DNA of 64,000 nucleotides from Oscillospiraceae bacterium. Lineage in GTDB: Bacteria > Bacillota > Clostridia > Oscillospirales > Acutalibacteraceae. The stretch's first letter is position 1, and every line of letters starts with the position of its first letter. The stretch spans positions 47,421 to 111,420 of the forward strand of contig WRBQ01000004.1 in assembly GCA_009784445.1 (NCBI GenBank), in the 5' to 3' direction. A program made the translations under genes and the position numbers. The notes below the pieces were generated by a model. It searched no databases and was not told the DNA's origin. It saw only the letters and a program-made list of their open reading frames with translations. This document shows, piece by piece, positions 48,896 to 57,413 of this stretch.

Positions 48896-49960
48896 TCACG
48901 GAATCAAGTATAAAAACCCACCATTGCGGCGCACAAGGGGCCACAAGTCGCTGCCCACACCAAACGGTCCACGCCCGGTGCGTGCAGTCACCACGCCAGT
49001 GTCGGGATAAATGGTGATCAACTGCCCCGCAAAACCCGTTGCCCGCACACTGCGGCCAGCAGAGCGCGTGTTTCCACCGCCCCACCAAAGCATGTTGTAG
49101 CGAATCAACCCGCCCAACACGGGATAGTTTTGCATGTTCACCAGCACGCCTTCTAGCATTTCATCCGGCAGCACTTGCACGCCGTCAATCAAACCGCCCT
49201 GCAGCATAAACACACCAAAGCGCAGCATGTCGTGTATGGTCATGTAGAGCCCCGCGCCGCCTTTGGGTCGGCCATCGGCGGTGAATAGACGTTGCTCAGT
49301 ATTGTACATCCCCAGTGGTTGCAACAGCATTTCTTGCAGTAATATGTAGTAACATTGCCCGGTGGCGCGTTCAATCACCGCCACGAGAATCTGCATGGCC
49401 GCCCCGCCGTCATAGCGAAAACCGGCGCCGGGCGCTGCACGCTGTGGGGTGAGAAACGCCGCCAAGCCGCTGTCTTGCTCGCAATTGATGAAGTCCAGCG
49501 ACCCACGCTGCAACAGCCACGGCAAGCCCGCTTGCATCGTCAGCAAATGATGCAACGTCATGTCGCGCTTGCTGGAGTTCACACACAAGCGTGCCTCGGG
49601 AAAGAAAGGATATATCAGCTGATGCATGCCATCAAATGTGCCATCATGCAGCAGCATGCCCACCATCACACCCAGTATAGATTTATTGATGGAGTTAACC
49701 GGGTGCATGGTGTCGGCATTGGTGCCATGGCGATATTCTTCATACACAATTTCGCCGTCGTACCACACCAGCAGACTAGTTTCCTGCGAACCCACAGTAA
49801 ATACCGTGCTCGCCAAAGCATAGTGTCCACGCAGTTCAGCTAGGTCTAGCCACTGCGGCAGATTGTCCACCAGCGGCTCTTGGGCCGAAAACAGCCCGCC
49901 CATCACCGACGTGACCGCAATGATCATGCTCATGAACACACCACCCAAAAAGCTTAGCAT
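48896..49960 (-). CDS. Class C beta-lactamase-fold serine hydrolase, membrane-anchored
   Basis: 354 aa. N-terminal hydrophobic anchor/signal (FLGGVFMSMIIAVTSVMGGLFS). SxxK in NSINKSILGVMVG; the second motif is FRYDGGAAMQI (YxG rather than YxN); the third region is RATGFAGQLITIYP. Members act as DD-peptidases, esterases or amidases on the outside of the membrane. Not expected to be a true beta-lactamase from sequence alone. Between the aminotransferase and Ig-like genes. Confidence 0.82.
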   Translation of the reverse strand: MLSFLGGVFMSMIIAVTSVMGGLFSAQEPLVDNLPQWLDLAELRGHYALASTVFTVGSQETSLLVWYDGEIVYEEYRHGTNADTMHPVNSINKSILGVMVGMLLHDGTFDGMHQLIYPFFPEARLCVNSSKRDMTLHHLLTMQAGLPWLLQRGSLDFINCEQDSGLAAFLTPQRAAPGAGFRYDGGAAMQILVAVIERATGQCYYILLQEMLLQPLGMYNTEQRLFTADGRPKGGAGLYMTIHDMLRFGVFMLQGGLIDGVQVLPDEMLEGVLVNMQNYPVLGGLIRYNMLWWGGGNTRSAGRSVRATGFAGQLITIYPDTGVVTARTGRGPFGVGSDLWPLVRRNGGFLYLIP

Positions 49961-49980
49961 GACTTTCCTCTTTCGTGGCA

Positions 49981-50006
49981 GGGGCTAGAGCGTAAACTCT
50001 AGCCCC
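49981..50006 (-). terminator. Perfect inverted repeat after the aminotransferase gene
   Basis: GGGGCTAGAG-cgtaaa-CTCTAGCCCC, 10-bp perfect arms. No U-tract follows on the minus strand, so it may stabilise the mRNA end rather than terminate. Confidence 0.5.
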
Positions 50007-50020
50007 GTCTATGTTAGTGA

Positions 50021-51286
50021 TTAGTTGCTGTATTGCAGCTGCGGGTTGTTCTTGCGCACAATTTTGAAGGCTTCATCAGCCACTTCGGCGGTCACTTTGA
50101 TGTCGTCATCACTGAGCGCGGCGCAGGTGAAGTGGTTGTGGTGCCCGGTGAGGAACACGCCGCGAATCATCATTTCGGCAATCCATTGTTGGTGCGCGAA
50201 CATGTTCTCATCGTTGGCAATGCGGAAATAGAACAACTGCGGCTCACCGCTGATGACTAGGTCAAAGCCATTGTTTTTGGCGGCGGCGTCAAAGGCGTTG
50301 CACAACTTGGTGCTGTTGTCTTTAAGCACCTTGACGATGTCGATTTTCTTCATTTTTTCAATGGCCGCAATGCCCGCTGCAAAGGGCACCGAGCTTTGCC
50401 AGTAGCTGCCCGTGAAACTCAAGGAACTGATGGCAGGCTTAAATTCATCTTTGCCGCAAACTGCGCTCACCGGCCAGCCGTTGGCCAATGCTTTGCAGAA
50501 GCAGATGATGTCTGCCTCAAAGCCGTAGTAGTGGTCGCTACCAGCCATGTCAAGGCGGAAGCCGCAGCGCACGTCGTCCAAAATCAGCACGATGCCGTGC
50601 TTGGTACACAGTTCGCGCACTTTTTGCCAATAGCCTGCTTCCGGCAGCACGTTGTCTTTGAAGATACCGTGCATGTAGGGCGTGCCGATGAAGGCAGCGA
50701 TTTCGCCTTCATTTTCTGCCAAGACTTTTTCCAGCGCAGGAATATCGTTGAAGGGAATATACAGGTTACCGGCCACATCGCCGGGTTGAATACCGGGATA
50801 GTCAATTTTTTGCGTCCACATGCCCACGCCGTGATAAAAGCCGTTAACAAAGATAACTTTTGATTTGCGGGTGTGATGGCGTGCGGTGAGAATCGCGCCG
50901 GTGGTGGCGTCGCCGCCGTTTTTGCAAAAGAATGCCCAGTCGGCACTTTTCACGGTGTCGGTCAGCAGTTCGGCGTATTCAATAATCTTATGGGTGGGGG
51001 TCGTCAAGCAGTCGCCCACGCCCATTTGCTTGATGGCGGCGTTGTTCACGTCTTCATCGCAGTAGCCCAGAATGTTCACGCCAAAGCCGCACATGTAGTC
51101 GATAAACTTGTTGCCGTCCACATCCCACATATAGGTGCCTTGGGCTTTTGCGCTTACGAGGGGCCAGTTTTCCACGGGAATAAAGTTGCCGTGCGCAGGG
51201 CCTTTATGGCCATAAATGCCGCTGGGAATCACTTTCAGCGCACGTTGGAACCACTCTTGTGATTTTGGGTAGGTGTATGTTTGCAT
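50021..51286 (-). CDS. Class III PLP-dependent aminotransferase / aminomutase-like
   Basis: 421 aa. Resembles glutamate-1-semialdehyde aminomutase: IPSGIYGHKGPAHGNFIPVENWPLVSAKAQGTYMWDVDGNKFIDY, PLP Asp in LILDDVRCGFR, and Schiff-base Lys in CFCKALANGWPVSAV. It is probably not a haem enzyme, since it sits among SCP2 and transketolase genes. The substrate could be an amino- or keto-sugar (inference). AAAGGAG site; 42 nt after the SCP2-like gene. Confidence 0.85.
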   Translation of the reverse strand: MQTYTYPKSQEWFQRALKVIPSGIYGHKGPAHGNFIPVENWPLVSAKAQGTYMWDVDGNKFIDYMCGFGVNILGYCDEDVNNAAIKQMGVGDCLTTPTHKIIEYAELLTDTVKSADWAFFCKNGGDATTGAILTARHHTRKSKVIFVNGFYHGVGMWTQKIDYPGIQPGDVAGNLYIPFNDIPALEKVLAENEGEIAAFIGTPYMHGIFKDNVLPEAGYWQKVRELCTKHGIVLILDDVRCGFRLDMAGSDHYYGFEADIICFCKALANGWPVSAVCGKDEFKPAISSLSFTGSYWQSSVPFAAGIAAIEKMKKIDIVKVLKDNSTKLCNAFDAAAKNNGFDLVISGEPQLFYFRIANDENMFAHQQWIAEMMIRGVFLTGHHNHFTCAALSDDDIKVTAEVADEAFKIVRKNNPQLQYSN

Positions 51287-51328
51287 AGGAATTCTCCTTT
51301 AATATGTTTTTGAATGGAGTGTTGAACC

Positions 51329-52099
51329 TTACGCTGCCAAGTATAGCGGCACGCGATCCAGAATACGGTTGACGTTATCGAGCATGTTGATTTTGCCGCC
51401 CATGATAATTTGGCCTTGACCAATGCAGCTCATTGCGTTCACTTTGCCGTCAAACAAAGCACGGGCAAGCTCAAGGGATTCAAATTCCATGATTGCGCTG
51501 GGGGTTTCGGGGCGTTGTTTGATGGTGGTGAGGAAATGATCCTTCACGCGAATGGTCACACCAAGGTCGCCTTTAATCGAAATTTGCACGTCGCCGTCGG
51601 TAATATACTTGGCGCTAAATTTCCCAACGGGATCATAGTCGCCAATTTGGCTAATTGCCACGCCGATGACATTGAGCATCAGTTTGGTGCTAATGGTTGA
51701 AATAACGGGATCAGCTAGGTCTTCTTCTGTTGCACGCAGGAATTTCTCCAGCCGTCCGGTGAGTTTTGTGAAGTCATTGAGCATGAATTTCAGTGCCGCA
51801 ACGCCGCCGCCTTTTGGCACGGGCGTGGGGTTGGCTTTGCCGCCCACCACTTGGTTAAATTGCGCGCAGCTGGACACTTTCATCTTCAGGTTGTGCTTGG
51901 GCAGAATGCCCGTGTCTAGACGCATGCGGCCTTTGGCAAAGGTCATGGTGGCCTTGGGGCCGCCCGCCACATCCCAGGCGATAACTAGGGGCTTTTCGTT
52001 GGCCACCATTGCGCTGGCCTCGGGGTCAAGCTCGCAGAGATTTTCCAGCGCGCCAATGATGGCATGCATGTTGATATACGCCAAAGTTTTCTGATCCAT
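51329..52099 (-). CDS. SCP2-like domain protein
   Basis: 256 aa from the ATG at 52099 (AGGAGG). SCP2 pattern: NEKPLVIAWDVAGGPKATMTFAKGRMRLDTGILPKHNLKMKVSSCAQFNQVVGG, and a second such stretch in the C-terminal half (SIKGDLGVTIRVKDHFL, NAMSCIGQGQIIMGGKINMLDN), so the protein may be two SCP2-like folds. First gene of the cluster, with its own promoter. Confidence 0.68.
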   Translation of the reverse strand: MDQKTLAYINMHAIIGALENLCELDPEASAMVANEKPLVIAWDVAGGPKATMTFAKGRMRLDTGILPKHNLKMKVSSCAQFNQVVGGKANPTPVPKGGGVAALKFMLNDFTKLTGRLEKFLRATEEDLADPVISTISTKLMLNVIGVAISQIGDYDPVGKFSAKYITDGDVQISIKGDLGVTIRVKDHFLTTIKQRPETPSAIMEFESLELARALFDGKVNAMSCIGQGQIIMGGKINMLDNVNRILDRVPLYLAA

Positions 52100-52130
52100 G
52101 GGATATCCTCCTAATTTTCTTATTATATAT

Positions 52131-52159
52131 AGTGTAACAGAAAGGGCGAGGCTTGTCAA
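52131..52159 (-). promoter_or_regulatory. Promoter of the SCP2-aminotransferase unit
   Basis: Minus strand TTGACA, 17 bp, TACACT, overlapping an AT-rich TATATAATAAG stretch. Confidence 0.65.
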
Positions 52160-52215
52160 TTGATTTTGGCGAAATCATGCGAAAATTTTGCACATATTTT
52201 GCACATATAAAAATA

Positions 52216-52237
52216 GCGGGCGGATTTACATCCGCCC
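52216..52237 (-). terminator. GGGCGGAT hairpin after the gerA-like gene
   Basis: GCGGGCGGAT-ttac-ATCCGCCC, followed on the minus strand by GCTATTTTTA. The sequence resembles one arm of the short palindromic repeat class seen at 25949. Confidence 0.6.
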
Positions 52238-52260
52238 CCACAAAAATCACGTGTCATCCC

Positions 52261-53673
52261 TCACGAGTTGTCATGCTTAATCGGCACACGAAAGAACAGG
52301 CGCCCCAGCGCGCGGCCATTGAACGGAATCAGCGGATACCAATAACTTGTGCCGCTGACGGTTTTGGTGACGCTGATGAGTAGTAGCATAATGGCCATGC
52401 CCGCCACAAAGCCCCAAAAGCTGAACAACCACACCAGCACCAAGGTAATCATGCGCACAAAGGTAAGTGCGTAGCCAAGCTCGTGGCTGGGCTGCGCAAA
52501 GTTGCCCAGTGCCACAAAACCCATCATCAGCACGGTTTCGGGAATCAACAGCTCACTGATGACAGCGACCTCGCCCAGCAGCAGCGCGCCCACAATGCCA
52601 AACGAACCAATCAGTGCCGCCGGTGTGTTCAGCGAGGCCATGCGTAGCGCAGCAAGCACAATCTCAATCACCACAAGCTGTGCAAACACGGGGATTGTCG
52701 GCGTTTCCTCCAACGCAAGAAAACTCAGGAACTCCGGCAGACGGTCGTTGTACTTCACGGCCATCATCCACAGCGGTGTGAGCACCGTCATCAGCACGGT
52801 AATCAACAATCGAAGCCAGCGCAAATACACACCAGTAACAGGCAAAAAGCTATAGTCATTGGTGTCCTGCAAAAAGTCAAAAATGCCAGTGGGCAAAATC
52901 ATCGCAGCGGGCGAATTGTCCATCATCAGGATGATTTGCCCTTCAGCCACACAGGCAGCCGCGGTGTCGGGCCGTTCGGTGTAACGCGCCCGCGGAAAGG
53001 GATTCCACCATTGCTTGCGGGTAAGGCATTCAGTCAGGCTTTCCACGCCCATGGTCAGCGTGTTGATGCCAATGCCGTTGAGCCTAGCACGCAGTTTCTC
53101 CACGAGCTTTTGGTCTGCCTTGCCCTGCATATAACACAGCACTACGTCACTGCGTGAACTACGACCCACACGAACCGCTTCCATGGTCAACGCAGGGTCA
53201 CGCAGGTGGCGGCGAAGCAGCGCGGTGTTCACCACTAGGGTTTCCACAAAGCCCTCACGCGGGCCGCGCAGCACGCGGTCGTTTTCGGGCTCCATCACGG
53301 GGCGAGCTGGATGGCTGCGCACGTCAATCACAACGCCCTCGTCAAAGCCCTCCACAATCAAGCCCACGCAGCCCGACAGCACCCACACAGCGAAATCCCG
53401 TTCATTGTCCACTAGGTCAACTTCGCCATAGGGCACGGTTTTGTCGGCTAGCTCACGGGTGGTTTTCAGCTCGTTTAACTGCGCTTCTTCCAGCTTGAAC
53501 AACGTTTCCACGATTTTATTTACCACGTTGTCTTCGTTCATGCCGTCGATGGTATACATGCGCGCCTGGCGGCCTCCAAACTCCAGCGTGCGCGGCAAAA
53601 TATCAAAACTGTTGTCAATGCGCAGCGTTTGGTCAAGCAGTGCCACGTTGCGCGAGTGATCTTGTGTAAGCAT
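52261..53673 (-). CDS. GerA/SpoVAF-family spore germination membrane protein
   Basis: 470 aa. N-terminal cytosolic domain (LEFGGRQARMYTIDGMNEDNVVNKI; WVLSGCVGLIVEG; EGFVETLVVNTALLRRHLRDPALTMEAVRVGRSSRSDV), then about five membrane helices (LRLLITVLMTVLTPLW, PVFAQLVVIEIVLAAL, GSFGIVGALLLGEVAVISELL, ALTFVRMITLVLVWLFSFWG). The ARMYTIDG N-terminus fits SpoVAF better than GerAA. Evidence that the host forms endospores. No gerB/gerC nearby. GGAGGAGGGG site. Confidence 0.85.
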   Translation of the reverse strand: MLTQDHSRNVALLDQTLRIDNSFDILPRTLEFGGRQARMYTIDGMNEDNVVNKIVETLFKLEEAQLNELKTTRELADKTVPYGEVDLVDNERDFAVWVLSGCVGLIVEGFDEGVVIDVRSHPARPVMEPENDRVLRGPREGFVETLVVNTALLRRHLRDPALTMEAVRVGRSSRSDVVLCYMQGKADQKLVEKLRARLNGIGINTLTMGVESLTECLTRKQWWNPFPRARYTERPDTAAACVAEGQIILMMDNSPAAMILPTGIFDFLQDTNDYSFLPVTGVYLRWLRLLITVLMTVLTPLWMMAVKYNDRLPEFLSFLALEETPTIPVFAQLVVIEIVLAALRMASLNTPAALIGSFGIVGALLLGEVAVISELLIPETVLMMGFVALGNFAQPSHELGYALTFVRMITLVLVWLFSFWGFVAGMAIMLLLISVTKTVSGTSYWYPLIPFNGRALGRLFFRVPIKHDNS

Positions 53674-53730
53674 AAAATCCCCTCCTCCCGCTTAGTATGG
53701 GATAGGAAAGAGAAAACATGCAAAAAATGC

Positions 53731-53759
53731 TTGTAATCGCACACATCGTGTGTTATTAT
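53731..53759 (+). promoter_or_regulatory. Promoter of the DUF975 gene
   Basis: TTGTAA, 17 bp, TATTAT; the spacer holds a CACACATCGTGTG dyad. Confidence 0.55.
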
Positions 53760-53791
53760 AGTAACAACAATTATGAGATGGGGGATTTCAC

Positions 53792-54484
53792 ATGTACGAG
53801 CAAAACCAAACTTACACTAGGCTTTCGCGCGCGCAAATCAAAGCCAATTCCAAACAGGCCATGGGTCAACAACGCGGCATCACCATCGGCATCACCGCAC
53901 TGTATATGCTCATTGCAGGGGCAGGATCCATTTTCGCGGGCATTCCCATGCTTGGCGCAATCATCGTCATGGCCTTGCCATGGTTTATCACCATGCCCCT
54001 CGCAGTGGGAATGTCGGGTTCGTTCCTGAATGTTTACGGCGGCCAACAAATCGGCGTTGGTGATATGTTCACCACCACTTTCACCGTCAACTACATTCGC
54101 AAAGTGGGCGGCATGGCGTGGATGGCCCTTTGGGTTACGCTGTGGTCGCTGCTGTTTGTCATTCCGGGCATCATCAAAGCCATCGCTTATTCGATGACCG
54201 GCTACATCTTGGCAGCACATCCCAATGTCACCGCCACCGACGCACTCAAGCTTTCCATGCGCATGACCCAAGGCCACAAAGGCGAGCTGTTCATGTTCTA
54301 TCTCAGCTTTATTGGCTGGCTACTGCTGAGCGGACTGACCTTCGGCATTCTGTATATCGTGCATGTGGGTCCCTACATGCAAACGGCCATGGCAGGCTAC
54401 TTCGTTGAACTGCGCAACCGCGCCGTTGCCTCCGGTGCAATCCAACCGCACGAGCTTGACCCACAATCGGTTGCAGCACAATAA
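53792..54484 (+). CDS. DUF975-family integral membrane protein
   Basis: 230 aa. Starts LSRAQIKANSKQAMGQQRG, typical of the family, followed by five or six membrane helices and the conserved VGDMFTTTF, IPGIIKAIAYSMTGYILAAHPNVTATDALKLSMRMTQGHKGELF block. Function of the family unknown. Single gene with promoter and terminator. Confidence 0.85.
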   Translation: MYEQNQTYTRLSRAQIKANSKQAMGQQRGITIGITALYMLIAGAGSIFAGIPMLGAIIVMALPWFITMPLAVGMSGSFLNVYGGQQIGVGDMFTTTFTVNYIRKVGGMAWMALWVTLWSLLFVIPGIIKAIAYSMTGYILAAHPNVTATDALKLSMRMTQGHKGELFMFYLSFIGWLLLSGLTFGILYIVHVGPYMQTAMAGYFVELRNRAVASGAIQPHELDPQSVAAQ

Positions 54485-54490
54485 CAACAC

Positions 54491-54521
54491 AAAAAGCCCC
54501 CTGTGAAGGGGGTTCTTTTTT
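54491..54521. terminator. Bidirectional terminator between DUF975 and MFS genes
   Basis: AAAAAGCCCCC-tgtgaa-GGGGGTTCTTTTTT. Confidence 0.85.
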
Positions 54522-55695
54522 ATGCGATGTTGCGGCGCGCAAGAAAATTGGAACATACCAGCCAGATGATGCAAATCACCGCCAGAGGCAAAAAGCCTGC
54601 AAAAATCGACCATTGCGTGCTCACCCAGCCAAACAACAAACCCACCAGCATGGAAAGAATCTGCAAGCCCAGCGACGCAAAAGATTCCACCGTGGCTCGA
54701 ATGCTGCTGTCGGTTTCATGGTGCAGATAACCCAGCACAAGAGGTTCGGTAATCCCCGCAGCAAAGGAAATCACCGCAATCGGAATAACCGCCCACACGC
54801 TACGCACTACAAACAGCGCTAGATAACCTGCAATGTTCAGCACAAAAATAGCATTGAGCACGCTGCGGTAGCGCAAGCGCTGCTTAAGCTTGTGTGCCAG
54901 CAAATTACCGGGTATTCGGCTGGCCACCAGCACGGCACCCACAATGCCGAAAAACACCACCGGCAGCTCTGCGCCATATAAAATCAATTGATAGAACTCG
55001 TCCATTTGCGTCAAGGCCGCGCCAAGCACCATGCCAGACACGCAAAGCATCAGCACAACCGGTTTTTGGCGCAACAGCACCAAGGCCTGCTTTGCTTGCT
55101 TCACTGCGCCAAGCACTTCGCTTTCGCTTTTGGTCACCAGCGGCGGTTCTTTCAGCCCAAGCGAAAGCACTGCCGCAATCATCATGCTAACAAACGAGAT
55201 ATAGTAGTTGAGCGAAAAGCCCAACTGCGCCGCCAATACGCCGCCAAACAACATCGCAATCATAGAACCTGCGAGATCCAGTGCGTTCACGTTGCCCAGC
55301 AGTTTTTCAAAGCCATCTTGCTTTTGCTCGGCCAGCAGGGAATCATACAACAGCGCATTTTGGCTGCCATTATACAGCGCGTCACCAATGCCCGCCGAAA
55401 CCATTGCCAAAGCGAACATGCCAAAGCTGCGAGCAAACACAGTGAATATGAACTCACCTGCCGCAAATGCGTAGCCCAGAAAAATCATTGGCTTGCGCCC
55501 AATGCGGTCAGCCAGAATGCCACCGGGCACGTCCAGCAAAATCACGGTGAGCGAATAAATCACGCCACAAAGCACCATCATCTGCACAGTCATGCCTTGT
55601 GCCTGCCAAAACAGTCGCTCAATTACATAGGCTGGCAACAGCGCCCGCATGAAGCTAATGACATACTGCAATTTAATATTACTCGAATAACCCAT
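54520..55695 (-). CDS. Major facilitator superfamily transporter
   Basis: 391 aa, 12 predicted helices. MFS motif GGILADRIGRKPMIFLGY in the loop between helices 2 and 3, and a second half with RIPGNLLAHKLKQRLRYRSV. Similar in style to drug or sugar efflux permeases (QacA-like or YbfB-like); substrate unknown. GAAAGGAAAA site. Confidence 0.87.
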   Translation of the reverse strand: MGYSSNIKLQYVISFMRALLPAYVIERLFWQAQGMTVQMMVLCGVIYSLTVILLDVPGGILADRIGRKPMIFLGYAFAAGEFIFTVFARSFGMFALAMVSAGIGDALYNGSQNALLYDSLLAEQKQDGFEKLLGNVNALDLAGSMIAMLFGGVLAAQLGFSLNYYISFVSMMIAAVLSLGLKEPPLVTKSESEVLGAVKQAKQALVLLRQKPVVLMLCVSGMVLGAALTQMDEFYQLILYGAELPVVFFGIVGAVLVASRIPGNLLAHKLKQRLRYRSVLNAIFVLNIAGYLALFVVRSVWAVIPIAVISFAAGITEPLVLGYLHHETDSSIRATVESFASLGLQILSMLVGLLFGWVSTQWSIFAGFLPLAVICIIWLVCSNFLARRNIA

Positions 55696-55820
55696 TCTAT
55701 TTTCCTTTCAAATTTCGATCAATTTCAAGAAAAATAGAATAGGTGGCGCACGTATTCGGTTGTGCCTTCGGGCTTAACAGGGGGGACGAATATTGTTCAT
55801 CAGAGTATTCCTCATTTTAT

Positions 55821-56513
55821 TTACTGCTCAGTCGCAAATTTGTAGCCCACGCTCCACACAGTTTGCAGGCTCCACTGGTCGCTCACACCCTCAAGTTTTT
55901 CGCGCAGGCGCTTCACGTGCACGTCAATGGTGCGGCTGTCGCCATAGTAGTCAAAGCCCCACACCTCATCAAGGAGTTGTGTGCGGGTGAACACGCGATT
56001 GGGGTTGGCAGCTAGGTAATACAGCAGCTCCATTTCCTTGGGCGGAGCGTCCACTTTTTTGCCGTCGATGCGCAGTTCATAATTCGTCAGATTCACGCTG
56101 AGTTTTTCAAAGCGCACTTCTTTTATCGCAGGCTCAGCAGCAGAGCTTTCGCCCGTGCGGCGCAGCACAGCTTTCACACGCGCAACAATTTCCTTGGCAT
56201 CAAAAGGCTTGGTCACGTAGTCATCCGCGCCAAGTTCAAGGCCCAGCACTTTGTCAAACACCTCACCTTTGGCGGTGAGCATGATGATCGGCACAGCGGA
56301 GCTTTTGCGGATTTCGCGGCACACATCGTGGCCGCTCATTTCGGGCAGCATGATGTCTAGCAGCACCAGCGCGGGGCTGTGCTTGGCAAAAGCCTCCACG
56401 GCCGCGCGGCCATCGTGCGCCAGCACAGGCGTGTAGCCCTCTTTCTCCAAGTAAATACGCAGCAGTTCACAGATGTTCATGTCGTCATCAACGACCAATA
56501 TTTTTGTGGACAT
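55821..56513 (-). CDS. OmpR/PhoB-type response regulator, orphan
   Basis: 230 aa. Receiver domain (VVDDD, phospho-acceptor in LVLLDIMLPEMSG, MLTAKG, TKPF) and C-terminal winged helix (PPKEMELLYYLAANPNRVFTRTQLLDEVWGFDYYGDSRTIDVHVKRLREKL). No histidine kinase gene lies on either side, which is unusual for this class. AGGAGGGCG site. Confidence 0.93.
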   Translation of the reverse strand: MSTKILVVDDDMNICELLRIYLEKEGYTPVLAHDGRAAVEAFAKHSPALVLLDIMLPEMSGHDVCREIRKSSAVPIIMLTAKGEVFDKVLGLELGADDYVTKPFDAKEIVARVKAVLRRTGESSAAEPAIKEVRFEKLSVNLTNYELRIDGKKVDAPPKEMELLYYLAANPNRVFTRTQLLDEVWGFDYYGDSRTIDVHVKRLREKLEGVSDQWSLQTVWSVGYKFATEQ

Positions 56514-56545
56514 AGCACGCCCTCCTTATAGATATTTCCTCTTAG

Positions 56546-56590
56546 GCGCCCCTGGGGGAGCTGGCGCGTCGCAGCGTGCCTGAGGGGGTT
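56546..56590. repeat. GC-rich repeat in the 5' UTR of the response regulator
   Basis: GCGCCCCTGGGGGAGCTGGCGCGTC...GCCTGAGGGGGTT resembles a short interspersed repeat common in clostridial genomes (CCCCTCAGGC...CAGCTCCCCC). It lies between promoter and start codon and can form hairpins. Confidence 0.5.
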
Positions 56591-56595
56591 ACCTT

Positions 56596-56625
56596 ATTAT
56601 AACAGCTTTTCCGGCGCATTGTCAA
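56596..56625 (-). promoter_or_regulatory. Promoter of the response regulator gene
   Basis: Minus strand TTGACA, 18 bp, TATAAT. Confidence 0.7.
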
Positions 56626-56699
56626 GGGAAATTATGAACAGCGCAAAAGAGTTTGCGGTTTCGTCATGGTTGGTTAATAATCGCGCGGCGAAGTTTTGC

Positions 56700-56728
56700 T
56701 TGCAATTGCGAAAAAAATTTGTTATAAT
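56700..56728 (+). promoter_or_regulatory. Promoter of the 56760-ilvE-traX unit
   Basis: TTGCAA, 17 bp, TATAAT, 32 bp before the ATG at 56760. Confidence 0.72.
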
Positions 56729-56759
56729 GGTATCTGTAGTATTATATCAAGGGGGTGGC

Positions 56760-57413
56760 ATGCTGAAATTCACACGCAAGCAGTGGATGCTGGCGGGCCT
56801 TGTTGGGTTGTTGGTTATCAATCAACTCTCCTTGTTGTTCACGCGCAGTTACGCGCTAACGTTTTGGAACATTTTCGGCTTGGCCTCCGTATTAATTCAT
56901 GCAGCGTTTTATCTCAAGCTGTTGCTGCCCTTCCCTGCGCTGTCGCACCGCAAGTGGCTGAGTATTTTGTTGAGCATTTCACTTGTCAGCGCGTTAACGC
57001 TTTCCGTCAGTTGGCGTGTTGAAGCATTCCCTTCGCTGGCCATAGATTACGCTGCGAATGACTTGCTTTTCGTGCAGGCTGGTTTTCTCACCGCTTCCCT
57101 GTGGGCACTGCTGACCCTCACCGTGTTGAGTGCCTATTTTTGGCTGTTCATTGGAGCCATTCGCAGAAAAACCACCCACAAAATTGCGACAGTCATGGCG
57201 TTTATTGGTTTCGCTTTATTTGTCCTTGATATTCCGGCTATTGCCCTCACACCCTTGATTTATCCCGATTTTCAGATGCCGCGACTCATTTGGGTGATTA
57301 TCCCGACAGTGCAAGCACTCATCTTCGCCATTGTGCTGCTCAAACACCCCGTGTTGCGCTTCCCCATTCTTGCGCCCGAACCCACGCCTGAAGAAGACGA
57401 GGTGCCCGCATGA
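56760..57413 (+). CDS. Multi-pass membrane protein (LKFTRKQW family), unknown function
   Basis: 217 aa from the ATG at 56760 (AAGGGGGTGG); the ORF track starts too early. Six predicted helices, beginning FTRKQWMLAGLVGLL and ending VLLKHPVLRFPIL before an acidic tail (EPTPEEDEVPA). Paralogous to the N-terminal part of the next gene, with which it overlaps by ATGA. No family recognised. Confidence 0.72.
   Translation: MLKFTRKQWMLAGLVGLLVINQLSLLFTRSYALTFWNIFGLASVLIHAAFYLKLLLPFPALSHRKWLSILLSISLVSALTLSVSWRVEAFPSLAIDYAANDLLFVQAGFLTASLWALLTLTVLSAYFWLFIGAIRRKTTHKIATVMAFIGFALFVLDIPAIALTPLIYPDFQMPRLIWVIIPTVQALIFAIVLLKHPVLRFPILAPEPTPEEDEVPA

Noticed and set aside
50021-51286. Glutamate-1-semialdehyde aminomutase HemL
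   Set aside because: No haem biosynthesis genes nearby, and the neighbours are SCP2-like and transketolase genes. Only the general class III fold is supported.
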